Shown: positions 23,908 through 32,782, counted from the stretch's first letter. The stretch: DNA of 64,000 bases from Pseudomonas sp. ACM7 (GCF_004136015.1 NZ_CP024866.1:2678436-2742435), one strand, 5' to 3'. The notes: generated by a model from the letters alone, not told the origin. Numbers and translations are program-made.

Positions 23908-25245
23908 CTAGCGCATAAACCGTAGTGGTAAACCCTGACAGTTGTCATTAAGACGTTTGTCGTGCCAGGCAATTTTCCCCGACACGATCGTGGTGCTGAC
24001 GCTGTGGCGAAAACGCTGCCGGGCAAAAGGCGTCCAGCCGCATTGAGACAGAATCGGCTGCTGGGAAACGGCGACACCGCCGGGTTCGGGTTTGATCAGA
24101 ACGAGGTCGGCCCAATAGCCTTCGCGCAGATAGCCGCGGTCTGGAATGGCGAACAGATCGGCGACCCGGTGACTGGTCTTGGCCACGAGTGTCGTGATCG
24201 GCAACACTTCATCCGCGACCAGTTCCAGCAACGCGGGTAGGGCGTGTTGCACCAATGGCAAACCGGAAGGCGCCTGACTATACGGCCGCTGTTTTTCAGC
24301 CCAGGTGTGAGGCGCGTGATCGCTGCCGATCACGTCGAGCCGATGGCTCAGCAATGCTTCGCGCAAGGCATCGCGGTCGGCCTGGGTTTTGATCGCCGGG
24401 TTGCACTTGATCAGGTTGCCGAGGCTCGGGTAATCCCGATCATCGAACAGCAAGTGGTGCAGGCAGACTTCGGCGGTGATGCGTTTCTGGGCCAGTGGCT
24501 TGTCTTCGAACAACGCCAGTTCGCGGGCGGTGGTCAGGTGCAGAACATGCAGTCGGGTGCCGTGACGCCTGGCCAGCTCTACGGCCATCGAAGAGGAGCG
24601 AAAGCACGCCTCGGCGTTGCGGATCAGCGGGTGGGTCGCAGCTGGAAGGTGTTCGCCGAACAAGTCACGCAGGTTCGCGGCATTGGCGTCGATGCTGGGC
24701 GTGTGTTCGCAGTGGGCCAATAAAATGGTCGGCACCTCGGCGAATAGCCGCTCCTGAAGCTGTGGGTCATCGACCAGCATGTTGCCGGTCGAAGCGCCCA
24801 TGAACACTTTGACGCCGGCGACTTCACAGGGGTTGAGCCTGGCGACGGTATCGAGATTGTCGTTGCTCACGCCGAAATGAAAACCGTAATTGGCGACGGA
24901 GTTAATCGCCGCTCGGCGCTTTTTGTCGGCCAGTGCACTGAGGGTCAGGGTCGCCGGATTGGTGTTGGGCATGTCCATGAAGCTGGTGATGCCACCGGCC
25001 ACCGCAGCCCGCGATTCGGTGTAGACGCTGCCTTTGTCTGGCGAGCCTGGATCGCGGAAGTGCACTTGGTCGTCGATCATTCCGGGCAGCAGCCATTGCC
25101 CTTGTGCATCGATTTCGACGTCGGCATTTTCACCGTGGATGCTGCTGGCGATCTTCACGATTCGCCCGTTGCTCACCAACAGATCACCGTCAAACTCACG
25201 GCCTTCATTCACCAGCCGGGCATTGCGAATCAGCACGCTGCTCAT
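23908..25245 (-). CDS. pyrC: Dihydroorotase paralogue of the zinc-starvation operon
   Basis: A 445-residue amidohydrolase that should close carbamoyl-aspartate to dihydroorotate in pyrimidine synthesis. Motifs: LPGMIDDQVHFRDPG (the first metal motif, with Gln where many enzymes have His), GVKVFMGAST (the Lys that is carbamylated in the family), HCEHTPS, HVLHLTTARELALF and IGSDHAPHTWAEK. Paralogous dihydroorotases under Zur control are known in pseudomonads and are thought to replace a more zinc-dependent main enzyme. It lies 2 bases from the gamma carbonic anhydrase gene upstream and 17 bases from the ThrRS paralogue downstream. Confidence 0.88.
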   Translation of the reverse strand: MSSVLIRNARLVNEGREFDGDLLVSNGRIVKIASSIHGENADVEIDAQGQWLLPGMIDDQVHFRDPGSPDKGSVYTESRAAVAGGITSFMDMPNTNPATLTLSALADKKRRAAINSVANYGFHFGVSNDNLDTVARLNPCEVAGVKVFMGASTGNMLVDDPQLQERLFAEVPTILLAHCEHTPSIDANAANLRDLFGEHLPAATHPLIRNAEACFRSSSMAVELARRHGTRLHVLHLTTARELALFEDKPLAQKRITAEVCLHHLLFDDRDYPSLGNLIKCNPAIKTQADRDALREALLSHRLDVIGSDHAPHTWAEKQRPYSQAPSGLPLVQHALPALLELVADEVLPITTLVAKTSHRVADLFAIPDRGYLREGYWADLVLIKPEPGGVAVSQQPILSQCGWTPFARQRFRHSVSTTIVSGKIAWHDKRLNDNCQGLPLRFMR

Positions 25246-25247
25246 GG

Positions 25248-25808
25248 TCAGAACTCGTTCTGCAGGGCTTTGTAGCCGCGCACCAGATCGACGTTGGTAC
25301 GCGCCACGTCCTCGGAAAACTCCGAGGCGCTGACGCTCACCGGTGGGAATTGCGACAGATCTGTCTTCGGGCCGATGCGGGTGGTGGAGGGCACATAGAA
25401 GTCTTCGGGCAAGTCGCGACCATCGACCACCGAGTTGTGCCGCACCACACAGCCGTCACCGACTGCGCAGTTGAACAGCACGCTGTTGAAACCGATAAAC
25501 ACCCGGTCGCCAACCTTGCACGGACCATGAACGATCGAGCGGTGGGCGATCGAACTGAACTCGCCGATGGTCACCGCCGCCCCGGACTTGGAGTGGATCA
25601 CCACGCCATCCTGGATGTTCGAGTTGGCGCCGATGGTGATCGGCTCCATCTCGCCTGAGGCATCCACTTCGTCGGCACGAATCACCGCGTAAGGACCGAC
25701 GAAGACGTTCTCGCCGATCACTACTTTGCCGCAGATGATGGCGGTTTTATCCACGTACGCTGACTCGGCAATCAGAGGCAAATCACCCGAAGGATTCTTG
25801 CGAATCAT
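25248..25808 (-). CDS. Gamma-class carbonic anhydrase-like hexapeptide-repeat protein
   Basis: A 186-residue left-handed beta-helix protein built of hexapeptide repeats (VVIGENVFVGPYAVI, ITIGANSNIQDGVVIHSKSG, VTIGEFSSIAHRSIVHG, CKVGDRVFIGFNSVLFN). Histidines expected to bind metal between subunits of a trimer are visible in VVIHSK and in IAHRSIVHG. Gamma enzymes can use iron or cobalt as well as zinc, which fits a zinc-sparing function. The start overlaps the end of the ZnuA-like gene in an ATGA step. Some homologues act only as acyl or scaffold proteins, so catalysis is not certain. Confidence 0.88.
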   Translation of the reverse strand: MIRKNPSGDLPLIAESAYVDKTAIICGKVVIGENVFVGPYAVIRADEVDASGEMEPITIGANSNIQDGVVIHSKSGAAVTIGEFSSIAHRSIVHGPCKVGDRVFIGFNSVLFNCAVGDGCVVRHNSVVDGRDLPEDFYVPSTTRIGPKTDLSQFPPVSVSASEFSEDVARTNVDLVRGYKALQNEF

Positions 25809-26680
25809 GGCTTGCTCAACGCGTCATAGAGGGTGTTGAGGTTGTACTCGAACAACCCGACGAAGGTGCTGGCCGGGCCGGTAGCCGCGAGCGCATCGGA
25901 GTACAACGTGCCACCGATGTGCGCGCCGCTTTCATCGGCAATCTGCTTGAGCAGGCGTGCATCCTTGATGTTTTCCATGAACACCGCTTTGACCTTGGCC
26001 TGGCGTATCTGGGTGATCAGTGCAGCGACTTCGGCGGCTGACGGTTCGCGCTCAGTGGACAGGCCTTGAGGGGCCATGAAGTCGATGCCGTAAGCCTGAC
26101 CGAGATAACCGAAGGCGTCATGGGACGTCACGATTTTACGATTGCCCGGGGGCAGTGAACCGAGTTTGGTCTTGGCTTCGGCGAGCAGCGCGTAGATCTG
26201 TTTCAGGTAGACCTGACTGTTGCGTTCGTAGTCGACTTTGTTAACCGGGTCGGCGGCGATCAGTGCCTTGGTGATGTTGCTGACGTACAGCTCAGCGTTC
26301 GCCAGATTGTGCCAAGCGTGCGGGTCGGGAATCGTCTCGCCATCTTCATCCAGGGAGCGCGGGATGACGCCGTGGCTCGCACTAATCACTGGCGCTTTGG
26401 TCTCGGTGCTGGTCACCAGACGGTCCAGCCATGGCTCGAAACCCAAGCCGTTTTTGATGATGAGTTTGGCTTTGAGCAACGCCTTGGCGTCGTCCGGCGT
26501 CGGCTCGTACGTGTGAGCATCGACATCCGCGCCGACCATGTTGGTGATTTGAATATGGTCGCCGCCGACTTGGTGGGTCATGTCGGCGAGGATGCTGAAA
26601 CTGGTGACTACCTGAAGTTTTTCCGCAGCAGACAGCGACATCGACAGCAGCAAACTGAACAGCACGAGTAAAACGCGCAT
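25805..26680 (-). CDS. ZnuA-like zinc ABC transporter substrate-binding protein
   Basis: A 291-residue periplasmic protein of the cluster A-I metal binders. A signal peptide (MRVLLVLFSLLLSMSLSAA) precedes the mature part starting EKLQVVTSFSILADMT. Expected ligands are His in DVDAHTYEPTPDD, His in IPDPHAWHN and His in IVTSHDAFGY. It lacks the long His/Asp-rich loop of classical ZnuA, so manganese binding cannot be excluded by sequence; the operon speaks for zinc. The ATG is set by a GAGGTG ribosome site; a longer frame running upstream through the permease gene is a shadow. Confidence 0.88.
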   Translation of the reverse strand: MRVLLVLFSLLLSMSLSAAEKLQVVTSFSILADMTHQVGGDHIQITNMVGADVDAHTYEPTPDDAKALLKAKLIIKNGLGFEPWLDRLVTSTETKAPVISASHGVIPRSLDEDGETIPDPHAWHNLANAELYVSNITKALIAADPVNKVDYERNSQVYLKQIYALLAEAKTKLGSLPPGNRKIVTSHDAFGYLGQAYGIDFMAPQGLSTEREPSAAEVAALITQIRQAKVKAVFMENIKDARLLKQIADESGAHIGGTLYSDALAATGPASTFVGLFEYNLNTLYDALSKP

Positions 26681-26691
26681 CGGGTAACACC

Positions 26692-27558
26692 TCATTGGGA
26701 TGTGAGCAAAGGCGGGCGGCGCAGCAAACCATGCACCGGCCCGAACACCACGGACAGCAGATAAAAACCGCCAGCCACCAGCACGATCGCCGGGCCACTG
26801 GGGAGCGAGTAGTAGAACGACAGCAACAGTCCGAGCCACACCGAGAGGCAGCCAAGCAGGGCGGCAATGGCCATTAACGTCGGCAAGCGACGACTCCAGA
26901 AGCGCGACGCGGCGGCGGGCAACATCATCAAACCGACCACCATCAGCGCGCCGATGGCTTGAAAGCCGATCACCAGATTTAGCACCACGAGGGTTAGAAA
27001 TACGCCGTGAGCCAGGGGGCCAAGTCGGCTGACGGTTTGCAGAAAGAGTGGGTCGAGGGTGTCCAGCAACAGCGGTTTGTAGATGAACGCCATGGCGATC
27101 AGGCTGAAGCCGGAGACCCAGAGCATGCCCGTCAACGTCGGGCCATCGACCGCCAGCGCCGAGCCAAACAACAGGTGCAACAGGTCCAGGCGTTTGCCGG
27201 CGATGCCGAGGATTAGCACACCGCAGGCAAGGGAGATCGGGTAGATCGCGGCGAGGCTGGCGTCTTCCCGCAGGCCGGTGCGACGGGTGATCCAGGCGGC
27301 GAGTCCGGCCATGCCGAGACCGGCACCGAGGCCGCCGACGGTCAGCGCCGGCAGACTCAATCCGGCAAACCAGAAGCCCAATGCGGCCCCCGGCAGAATG
27401 CCGTGAGCCACCGCGTCGCCGATCAAACTCATGCGGCGCAGGATCAGAAACACGCCCAATGGTGCGGTGCTGCATGCCAGAACCAACCCGCCAAGAAGCG
27501 CTCGGCGCATGAACACGAACTCGTGGAACGGTTGCCAAAGATGAGCGGCAGCGAGCAT
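26692..27558 (-). CDS. ZnuB-like zinc ABC transporter permease
   Basis: A 288-residue inner-membrane protein of the ABC-3 family with about eight hydrophobic helices (LLGGLVLACSTAPLGVFLILRRMSLIGDAVAHGILPGAALGFWFAG marks the N-terminus). GDAVAHGILPGAALG is the family's conserved first loop. It forms the channel for metal delivered by the binding protein. Its ATG overlaps the stop of the ATPase gene (TGATG), and the ZnuA-like gene starts 11 bases after its end. Confidence 0.9.
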   Translation of the reverse strand: MLAAAHLWQPFHEFVFMRRALLGGLVLACSTAPLGVFLILRRMSLIGDAVAHGILPGAALGFWFAGLSLPALTVGGLGAGLGMAGLAAWITRRTGLREDASLAAIYPISLACGVLILGIAGKRLDLLHLLFGSALAVDGPTLTGMLWVSGFSLIAMAFIYKPLLLDTLDPLFLQTVSRLGPLAHGVFLTLVVLNLVIGFQAIGALMVVGLMMLPAAASRFWSRRLPTLMAIAALLGCLSVWLGLLLSFYYSLPSGPAIVLVAGGFYLLSVVFGPVHGLLRRPPLLTSQ

Positions 27559-28226
27559 CAGGCCACCCGCGCTTGCGGCTGTTGATCGATCAGATCAACG
27601 CTCGACCCGAGGACGCAGCCGGTGCTTTTGATCAGCAACGTTTGAGGAATGTGTTGGCGAACGGCGGCCAGGTCGTGGCACACGATCAGCTGGGTTCGGC
27701 CTTCGGCATGCCAGGCGTGGATGTGTTTCCAGAGCAGTGCCTGACCGAGCTCGTCGAGGGCGGCGTGGGGTTCGTCGAGCAATAGCAATGGTGCGTCGGC
27801 GAGGCTCAAACGGGCGAGCAGGGAACGCTGTAATTCGCCGCCGGACAAAGCCATTAATGGGCGCTGTTCCAGTCCGCTCAGACACCAGTTTTCCAGCACG
27901 GCTTTGAGGCGTTGTCTGCGTATCTCGGGAGACTGCGTGCTACCCCAGAAACCGGCGGCCACTAACTCTTGCAGGCTGATGGGGAATTGGCGATCCAGGT
28001 GTTGTTGCTGTGAAAGGAGCGAGAGGCTGCCCTTGCGTGGAACATCCAAGATGACTTTGCCGGTCAGAGGTTTTTGCAAACCAGCGATGACTTTCAGCAG
28101 GCTGCTTTTACCCGAGCCATTGGCACCGATTACGGCGGTCAGACTTCCTTTGGCCAGTTCGAAATCCACGGATGGAGTCAGTGGCTGGCCGGGTGCACCC
28201 CAACGCAAGGCTTGGCAACGGATCAT
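27558..28226 (-). CDS. ZnuC-like zinc ABC transporter ATP-binding protein
   Basis: A 222-residue ABC ATPase with Walker A GANGSGKS, signature LSGGELQRSLLARL, Walker B PLLLLDEP and the switch His in IVCHDLAAV. It powers the uptake of zinc together with the two following genes. The ATG is fixed by an ATGA overlap with the end of folE2. Compared with classical ZnuC it is short and has no His-rich tail. Confidence 0.9.
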   Translation of the reverse strand: MIRCQALRWGAPGQPLTPSVDFELAKGSLTAVIGANGSGKSSLLKVIAGLQKPLTGKVILDVPRKGSLSLLSQQQHLDRQFPISLQELVAAGFWGSTQSPEIRRQRLKAVLENWCLSGLEQRPLMALSGGELQRSLLARLSLADAPLLLLDEPHAALDELGQALLWKHIHAWHAEGRTQLIVCHDLAAVRQHIPQTLLIKSTGCVLGSSVDLIDQQPQARVA

Positions 28227-29119
28227 GCGGCCTCCCAATTCCAGCGGCTTTCGGCGACCGCATCGTGTGCGTGGAGGCTTTCCGCGTGGACGACTCGTAG
28301 GTGGAAGGCGTTGATGCCGGGGGAGCGTTTCAGAGCCAGGTTCAAACGTCGGGCGGCGTCTTCGCAGAACATCAGGTTTTGACCGTTGGCCAACGCGAAG
28401 GCTTGTTCGTCGGCGCGTTTTACGGCGGTTTGTACGGCGGTGCCGAGGGCCGCTTCGGCGTCGTTGATGATCGCGATCAGCGGTAAGTCATCCAGATAGT
28501 CGTCCAGTCGAAGCCGCATTTTTGCATTGCTCCGTTGGCTGTGAGGCGTTGCGACGATGCCTTTTGTGGAGCCGAGCCAAGTCAACACATCGGCATGTTG
28601 CAAAGGCTTGTTGGCGAAGTCATCGACGAATTGCTGCTGAATCAGCTGTCGGGAAAGTGCGGCCGAACACGGACAGGTCGAGGAATAAGGCACGTCGATT
28701 TTTAGTTCCACGTGGAACATCGCGTTTTTAAAACGTGCTTCGATGCTCACTGGATAGGTTTTCCAGCCGGCCAATGGACTGACCAGCGCCGGTCTTTTTA
28801 GCAGTAAATCGGTGTGAATTTTTAAGTACGCGCTGTTGGACAGACCTTCATGAGTCTCGAGAAAACTTTGCAAAACTTTCCGCAACAAGGCGGGTGTCAG
28901 ATTTTCTTGCTCGAGCATTTCCAGCGCCAAGTACAGCCGCGACATATGAATCCCGCGCGCCTCTCCATCATCGAGGCTAACGCCGGCGTCGGCTTTTGCA
29001 CTCAGTCGTTGACCATCGAACAAAACAGGAAGAGCAATGCCGCACATGCCCACCCAGTCGAGTGGCAGGGCTTGGCGTGAGGCCTGCGCGGCGATATCCG
29101 GCAGAGTCAGCGCATTCAT
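28223..29119 (-). CDS. folE2: GTP cyclohydrolase FolE2 (type IB)
   Basis: A 298-residue enzyme making dihydroneopterin triphosphate from GTP, the first step of folate synthesis. The family motif CPCSAALSRQ carries the metal-binding Cys; homology to classical FolE is distant. FolE2 can use metals other than zinc, and Zur-controlled FolE2 is the standard replacement for the zinc enzyme FolE under starvation. First gene of the seven-gene operon. ATG 29119 (MNALTLPDIA) is preferred over an ATG four codons earlier. A Zur-like box lies 32 bases upstream and serves the divergent amidase gene as well. Confidence 0.93.
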   Translation of the reverse strand: MNALTLPDIAAQASRQALPLDWVGMCGIALPVLFDGQRLSAKADAGVSLDDGEARGIHMSRLYLALEMLEQENLTPALLRKVLQSFLETHEGLSNSAYLKIHTDLLLKRPALVSPLAGWKTYPVSIEARFKNAMFHVELKIDVPYSSTCPCSAALSRQLIQQQFVDDFANKPLQHADVLTWLGSTKGIVATPHSQRSNAKMRLRLDDYLDDLPLIAIINDAEAALGTAVQTAVKRADEQAFALANGQNLMFCEDAARRLNLALKRSPGINAFHLRVVHAESLHAHDAVAESRWNWEAA

Positions 29120-29151
29120 GAGCAGGTCCATCGTGGGAGTCGATTCTGTAT

Positions 29152-29164
29152 GTTATGTTATTAC
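29152..29164. promoter_or_regulatory. Zur-like box between folE2 and the amidase gene
   Basis: GTTATGTTATTAC, inside the wider palindrome ATGTTATGTTATTACAT, matches 10 of 12 positions of GTTATAnTATAAC. It lies in the 86-base gap between two divergent zinc-starvation genes and is well placed to repress both. Confidence 0.65.
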
Positions 29165-29205
29165 ATTAGAATCAACCATGCCTTTTTTGTGAACAGGCTT
29201 TCATC

Positions 29206-30402
29206 ATGCACAGACGTCACTTGCTCAACCTGATCCTGGCCAGCGCGGCCTTCGCTTTACCGTTTGACGTTTCGGCCACACAGATTCGCAATGCGCGGCT
29301 CTGGCGTTCGGATGACAAGCTGCGTTTGGTGTTCGATCTGAGCGGGCCGGTGCAATACAAGACGTTTTCCCTGAGCGCTCCCGAACGGCTGATCATCGAT
29401 CTGAGAGGCGCTAACCTCAGTGGCGACTTTAGTCAGTTGGCGCTCAGCAACACTGTGATTCGCTCGATCCGCTCCGGACAATTTGGTCAGGGTGATACGC
29501 GTATCGTCCTTGACCTCAACGGTCCGGTGCAGCTCGCCAGTTTTTTGCTGCCACCACAGGACGGTCAGGGCCATCGACTGGTACTCGATCTGAACACGGC
29601 TGCGCCGTTACAAATGGCGGCCGCGCCCGAGGCGGCCATCGACAAGGCACACCCCAAGCGCGACATCATCGTCGTGGTCGACCCAGGTCACGGCGGCAAA
29701 GACCCCGGTGCGGTCGGCGCCAAAGGTGAGCGTGAGAAAGACGTGGTGCTGTCCATCGCCCAGCTATTGGCCAAACGGCTGAAACGCGAGAAGGGCTTCG
29801 ACGTGAAACTGGTGCGCAACGACGACTTCTTCGTCCCGTTGCGCAAGCGTGTGGAGATCGCTCGCAAGCACAACGCCGACATGTTCATCTCGGTGCATGC
29901 CGATGCCGCACCGCGTCTCACCGCGTCAGGCGCTTCGGTCTACTGCCTGTCCGAGGGTGGAGCAACCTCGGCGACGGCGCGCTTCATGGCGCAACGTGAG
30001 AACGGCGCAGACCTGCTGGGCGCTACCAGCCTGCTCAACCTTAAAGATAAGGACCCGATGCTCGCCGGGGTGATTCTCGACATGTCGATGAACGCGACCA
30101 TCGCCGCCAGTTTGCAGTTGGGCAGCACGGTGCTCGGCAGTCTGGCGGGCATCACCACATTGCATCAGAAGCGCGTGGAACAAGCGGGATTTGCCGTGCT
30201 GAAATCGCCGGATGTGCCGTCGATCCTGGTGGAAACCGGCTTCATCTCCAACGCTCGCGACAGTCAGCGACTGGTCACTGCGCGCCACCAGCAGGCCGTA
30301 GCCGATGGCTTGTTCGAAGGATTACAGCGCTACTTCCAGAAAAATCCGCCGGTAAACAGTTACATCGCTTGGCAGCAAGAGCAGAAGAAATCCCAGGCCT
30401 AA
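29206..30402 (+). CDS. N-acetylmuramoyl-L-alanine amidase with AMIN domain
   Basis: A 398-residue periplasmic enzyme that cuts the amide bond between muramic acid and the stem peptide, mainly in daughter-cell separation. The N-terminus RRHLLNLILASAAFALPFDVSA is a signal peptide, possibly Tat-type. Residues about 30-135 are an AMIN domain (VFDLSGPVQYKTFSLSAPERLIIDL), and about 155-375 an Amidase_3 domain with VVDPGHGGKDPGAVG, HADA and VETGFISN. Amidase_3 enzymes are zinc enzymes; an extra copy driven by Zur may keep activity high when zinc is scarce. Divergent from folE2 and convergent with a small exported protein, overlapping its end by 4 bases. Confidence 0.9.
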   Translation: MHRRHLLNLILASAAFALPFDVSATQIRNARLWRSDDKLRLVFDLSGPVQYKTFSLSAPERLIIDLRGANLSGDFSQLALSNTVIRSIRSGQFGQGDTRIVLDLNGPVQLASFLLPPQDGQGHRLVLDLNTAAPLQMAAAPEAAIDKAHPKRDIIVVVDPGHGGKDPGAVGAKGEREKDVVLSIAQLLAKRLKREKGFDVKLVRNDDFFVPLRKRVEIARKHNADMFISVHADAAPRLTASGASVYCLSEGGATSATARFMAQRENGADLLGATSLLNLKDKDPMLAGVILDMSMNATIAASLQLGSTVLGSLAGITTLHQKRVEQAGFAVLKSPDVPSILVETGFISNARDSQRLVTARHQQAVADGLFEGLQRYFQKNPPVNSYIAWQQEQKKSQA

Positions 30403-30776
30403 CATCCCGTAATTCGGCTACAGGTGAACTTGCCACTGCTGCCACCGGAACTGGAAAACCGATTGATCGTGGTCCAGCCGACGCGACGGTTGTAGCCGAC
30501 CCAGGCCTCGCCATCGGAAGCGAGCCCAGTGAAGAACGTGAGTTGTCCGTAGCGACTGTTGGTCTGCGCCCAATGGCGTTTTCCGGCCGCTTCGAAACCC
30601 CGCAGATAGATCGTGCTTCCGACGGTGTTGACGCTGTAGGCGTTGCCGTCGCCATCCACGCAGGCCAGCAGATTGGCACTTCGGGTGCATTTGGCCAGGC
30701 TCGGGATTTGCGCCCAGGCGTCGACAGCTATCAGCAACGAAACGCTCATCAGCGTTATTTTCAGGGCGACACGCAT
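30399..30776 (-). CDS. Small exported hypothetical protein
   Basis: A 125-residue protein with a signal peptide (MRVALKITLMSVSLLIAVDAWA). The mature part (QIPSLAKCTRSANLLACVDGDGNAYSV) has four cysteines, two near the N-terminus and two at the very end (FTCSRITGC), likely paired as disulfides. It contains several aromatic and Gly/Ser residues and no known domain. A homologue sits at the same place, next to the amidase, in the P. aeruginosa zinc cluster as I recall it. The ATG is chosen from the signal peptide; an extension of 19 residues is possible. Confidence 0.7.
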   Translation of the reverse strand: MRVALKITLMSVSLLIAVDAWAQIPSLAKCTRSANLLACVDGDGNAYSVNTVGSTIYLRGFEAAGKRHWAQTNSRYGQLTFFTGLASDGEAWVGYNRRVGWTTINRFSSSGGSSGKFTCSRITGC

Positions 30777-30855
30777 AGGATTTCTCACGGACCGAACGGG
30801 CTCGAGCATCGCGCTCTTTGTCATCGTGGGCAAGAGGAGAGTGGCTTGATTGTGT

Positions 30856-30870
30856 TGTTATACTATAACA
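30856..30870 (+). promoter_or_regulatory. Perfect Zur box before zigA
   Basis: TGTTATACTATAACA is a perfect 15-bp palindrome and contains GTTATACTATAAC, the full core consensus of gamma-proteobacterial Zur sites. It lies 50 bases before the ATG of the COG0523 gene and 80 bases from the start of the divergent small exported protein, so it may control both. Confidence 0.85.
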
Positions 30871-30919
30871 TCAGGTTAAGCCCGACACTGCGACCGGGCA
30901 TCTCTGTGAGGAATACCTG

Positions 30920-32128
30920 ATGCCCAATCGTCTCCCCGTAACCGTCCTGTCGGGCTTTCTCGGCGCTGGCAAAAGTACGCTGCTCAACTACGTGCTGCGC
31001 AATCGCGACAACCTGCGCGTCGCCGTGATCGTCAATGATATGAGCGAAATCAACATTGATGGCGGTGAAGTTCAGCGCGATGTCACCCTGAATCGCGCGG
31101 AAGAAAAACTGGTGGAGATGAGCAATGGCTGCATCTGCTGCACCTTGCGCGAAGACTTGTTGGAAGAGGTGAGCAAACTCGCCAAGGAGGGTCGCTTTGA
31201 TTATTTATTGATCGAATCCACCGGCATTTCCGAGCCGCTGCCCGTGGCGGAAACCTTCACCTTCCGCGATGAAGAAGGGCAGAGCCTGGCCGACATCGCC
31301 CGGCTCGACACCATGGTCACCGTGGTCGATGGCATGAACTTCCTGCTCGACTATCAGGCCGCCGAAAGCCTCGCATCCCGTGGTGAAACGTTGGGCGAGG
31401 AAGACGAACGCTCGATCACCGACCTGTTGATCGAGCAGATCGAATTCGCCGACGTTATTCTGATCAGCAAGATCGACTTGATCAGCAGCAGCGAGCGTCA
31501 GGAGCTGATCGCGATCCTTGAGCGGCTTAACGCTCAAGCGGAAATCATCCCGATGGTCATGGGCGAAATTCCCTTGGAGAAGATCCTGAATACCGGTCGT
31601 TTCGACTTCGAAAAGGCCGCTCAAGCGCCGGGCTGGTTACAGGAATTGCGTGGCGAACACGTACCGGAAACCGAGGAATACGGCATCGCCTCGACAGCTT
31701 ACCGAGCACGCCGACCGTTTCATCCACAGCGCTTTTTCAGCTTCATCGACCGCCCGTGGGTGAATGGCAAACTGCTGCGCTCCAAGGGCTTCTTCTGGCT
31801 GGCCAGCAAGCACATGGACGCCGGTAGCTGGTCCCAGGCCGGCGGATTGATGCGCCATGGTTTCGCCGGGCGCTGGTGGCGTTTCGTGCCGAAAACCCAG
31901 TGGCCGCAGGACGAAGAAAGCACCGCCGGGATCATGGAAAACTGGACCGCAACCACTGGCGATTGCCGCCAGGAACTGGTGTTCATCGGGCAGAACATCG
32001 ACTTCGCGCAACTCACCAACGAACTCGACAATTGCCTGCTGACCGACGATGAAATGGCGTTAGGCGTCGAGGGCTGGCGACTACTGCCAGATCCATTTGG
32101 CCCATGGCATGAAGAGGCGGCAGCCTGA
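30920..32128 (+). CDS. zigA: Zinc metallochaperone GTPase, COG0523 family (ZigA-like)
   Basis: A 402-residue G3E GTPase. Motifs: Walker [10 protein letters not shown], metal-binding [19 protein letters not shown] and a SKID-type guanine motif (ISKIDLI). The C-terminal half is a CobW_C domain ([16 protein letters not shown]). Family members of this length under Zur control hand zinc to client proteins in starvation. The perfect Zur palindrome upstream supports this. The following DUF1826 gene starts inside its stop codon (TGATG), a fixed pairing that suggests that the DUF1826 protein helps or is served by the GTPase. Confidence 0.92.
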   Translation: MPNRLPVTVLSGFLGAGKSTLLNYVLRNRDNLRVAVIVNDMSEINIDGGEVQRDVTLNRAEEKLVEMSNGCICCTLREDLLEEVSKLAKEGRFDYLLIESTGISEPLPVAETFTFRDEEGQSLADIARLDTMVTVVDGMNFLLDYQAAESLASRGETLGEEDERSITDLLIEQIEFADVILISKIDLISSSERQELIAILERLNAQAEIIPMVMGEIPLEKILNTGRFDFEKAAQAPGWLQELRGEHVPETEEYGIASTAYRARRPFHPQRFFSFIDRPWVNGKLLRSKGFFWLASKHMDAGSWSQAGGLMRHGFAGRWWRFVPKTQWPQDEESTAGIMENWTATTGDCRQELVFIGQNIDFAQLTNELDNCLLTDDEMALGVEGWRLLPDPFGPWHEEAAA

Positions 32129-32778
32129 TGTTGGCACCCAGTCTGAAACTGCGGCCGATCATTTATCAGGTTCAAGGTGAGACGCCGCAAGCACTGACCC
32201 GAATACTGGGCGATGGCGTAAACCTCGCCGTTTGGCGGCGCAAACTGCCGGCGCACATCGCTGATTTCGGGAGTTTGCTGCTGTCCCTCAACGAGCCGTT
32301 GGCCGAGTCGCTGGTCCTGGAACTGCCTAGCGATGACACCGAACCCAATCTTCACGGATTAGCCCCAGGTTTCAGCGATCTCGAAGGTTACGAAGGTTTC
32401 ATCGCCGACGTCTCTTGGCTGGTCAGTGCTTTCGCCTGTTTGCTGGGCGCCAGGCGTGTCGGGCTGCGCTTGCGGGTCCTGGACAAGGCCATGTGCCCGC
32501 GTTTCCACGTCGATCACGTGCCGGTACGGCTGATCACCACGTATTGCGGGATCGGCAGCCAGTGGCTGAAGGAAGGGGCGATGGATCGCCGGCAATTGGG
32601 AAAACCCGAAGCCGAGCCCCAGGACGACTCGCTGATTGAGCAGATCGCCAGCGGCGAAGTCGCGCTGCTCAAAGGCGAGAAATGGCATGGCAACGAAGGC
32701 TTCGGCCTTATTCACCGATCGCCACAGCTTGCGTCCGGTGAGCGGCGGCTGATCCTGACGCTCGACTGGCTGAGCTAG
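32128..32778 (+). CDS. DUF1826 domain protein coupled to zigA
   Basis: A 216-residue cytoplasmic protein of DUF1826. Conserved-looking parts are NLAVWRRKLP, a central CPRFHVDHVPVRLITTYCGIGSQWL with two cysteines and two histidines (a possible metal site), and a C-terminal HRSPQ...RRLILTLDWLS. FHVDHV and the late His recall cupin or 2-oxoglutarate/iron oxygenase-type folds, but that is only an impression. It is translationally coupled to the COG0523 GTPase and so belongs to the Zur regulon. Function unknown. Confidence 0.8.
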   Translation: MLAPSLKLRPIIYQVQGETPQALTRILGDGVNLAVWRRKLPAHIADFGSLLLSLNEPLAESLVLELPSDDTEPNLHGLAPGFSDLEGYEGFIADVSWLVSAFACLLGARRVGLRLRVLDKAMCPRFHVDHVPVRLITTYCGIGSQWLKEGAMDRRQLGKPEAEPQDDSLIEQIASGEVALLKGEKWHGNEGFGLIHRSPQLASGERRLILTLDWLS

Positions 32779-32782
32779 CGGC

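Noticed and set aside
25805..27538. A 577-residue open frame on the minus strand covering znuA and part of the permease region
   Set aside because: Only its last 291 residues resemble a protein (ZnuA-like with signal peptide); the front part is the permease gene read in another frame.
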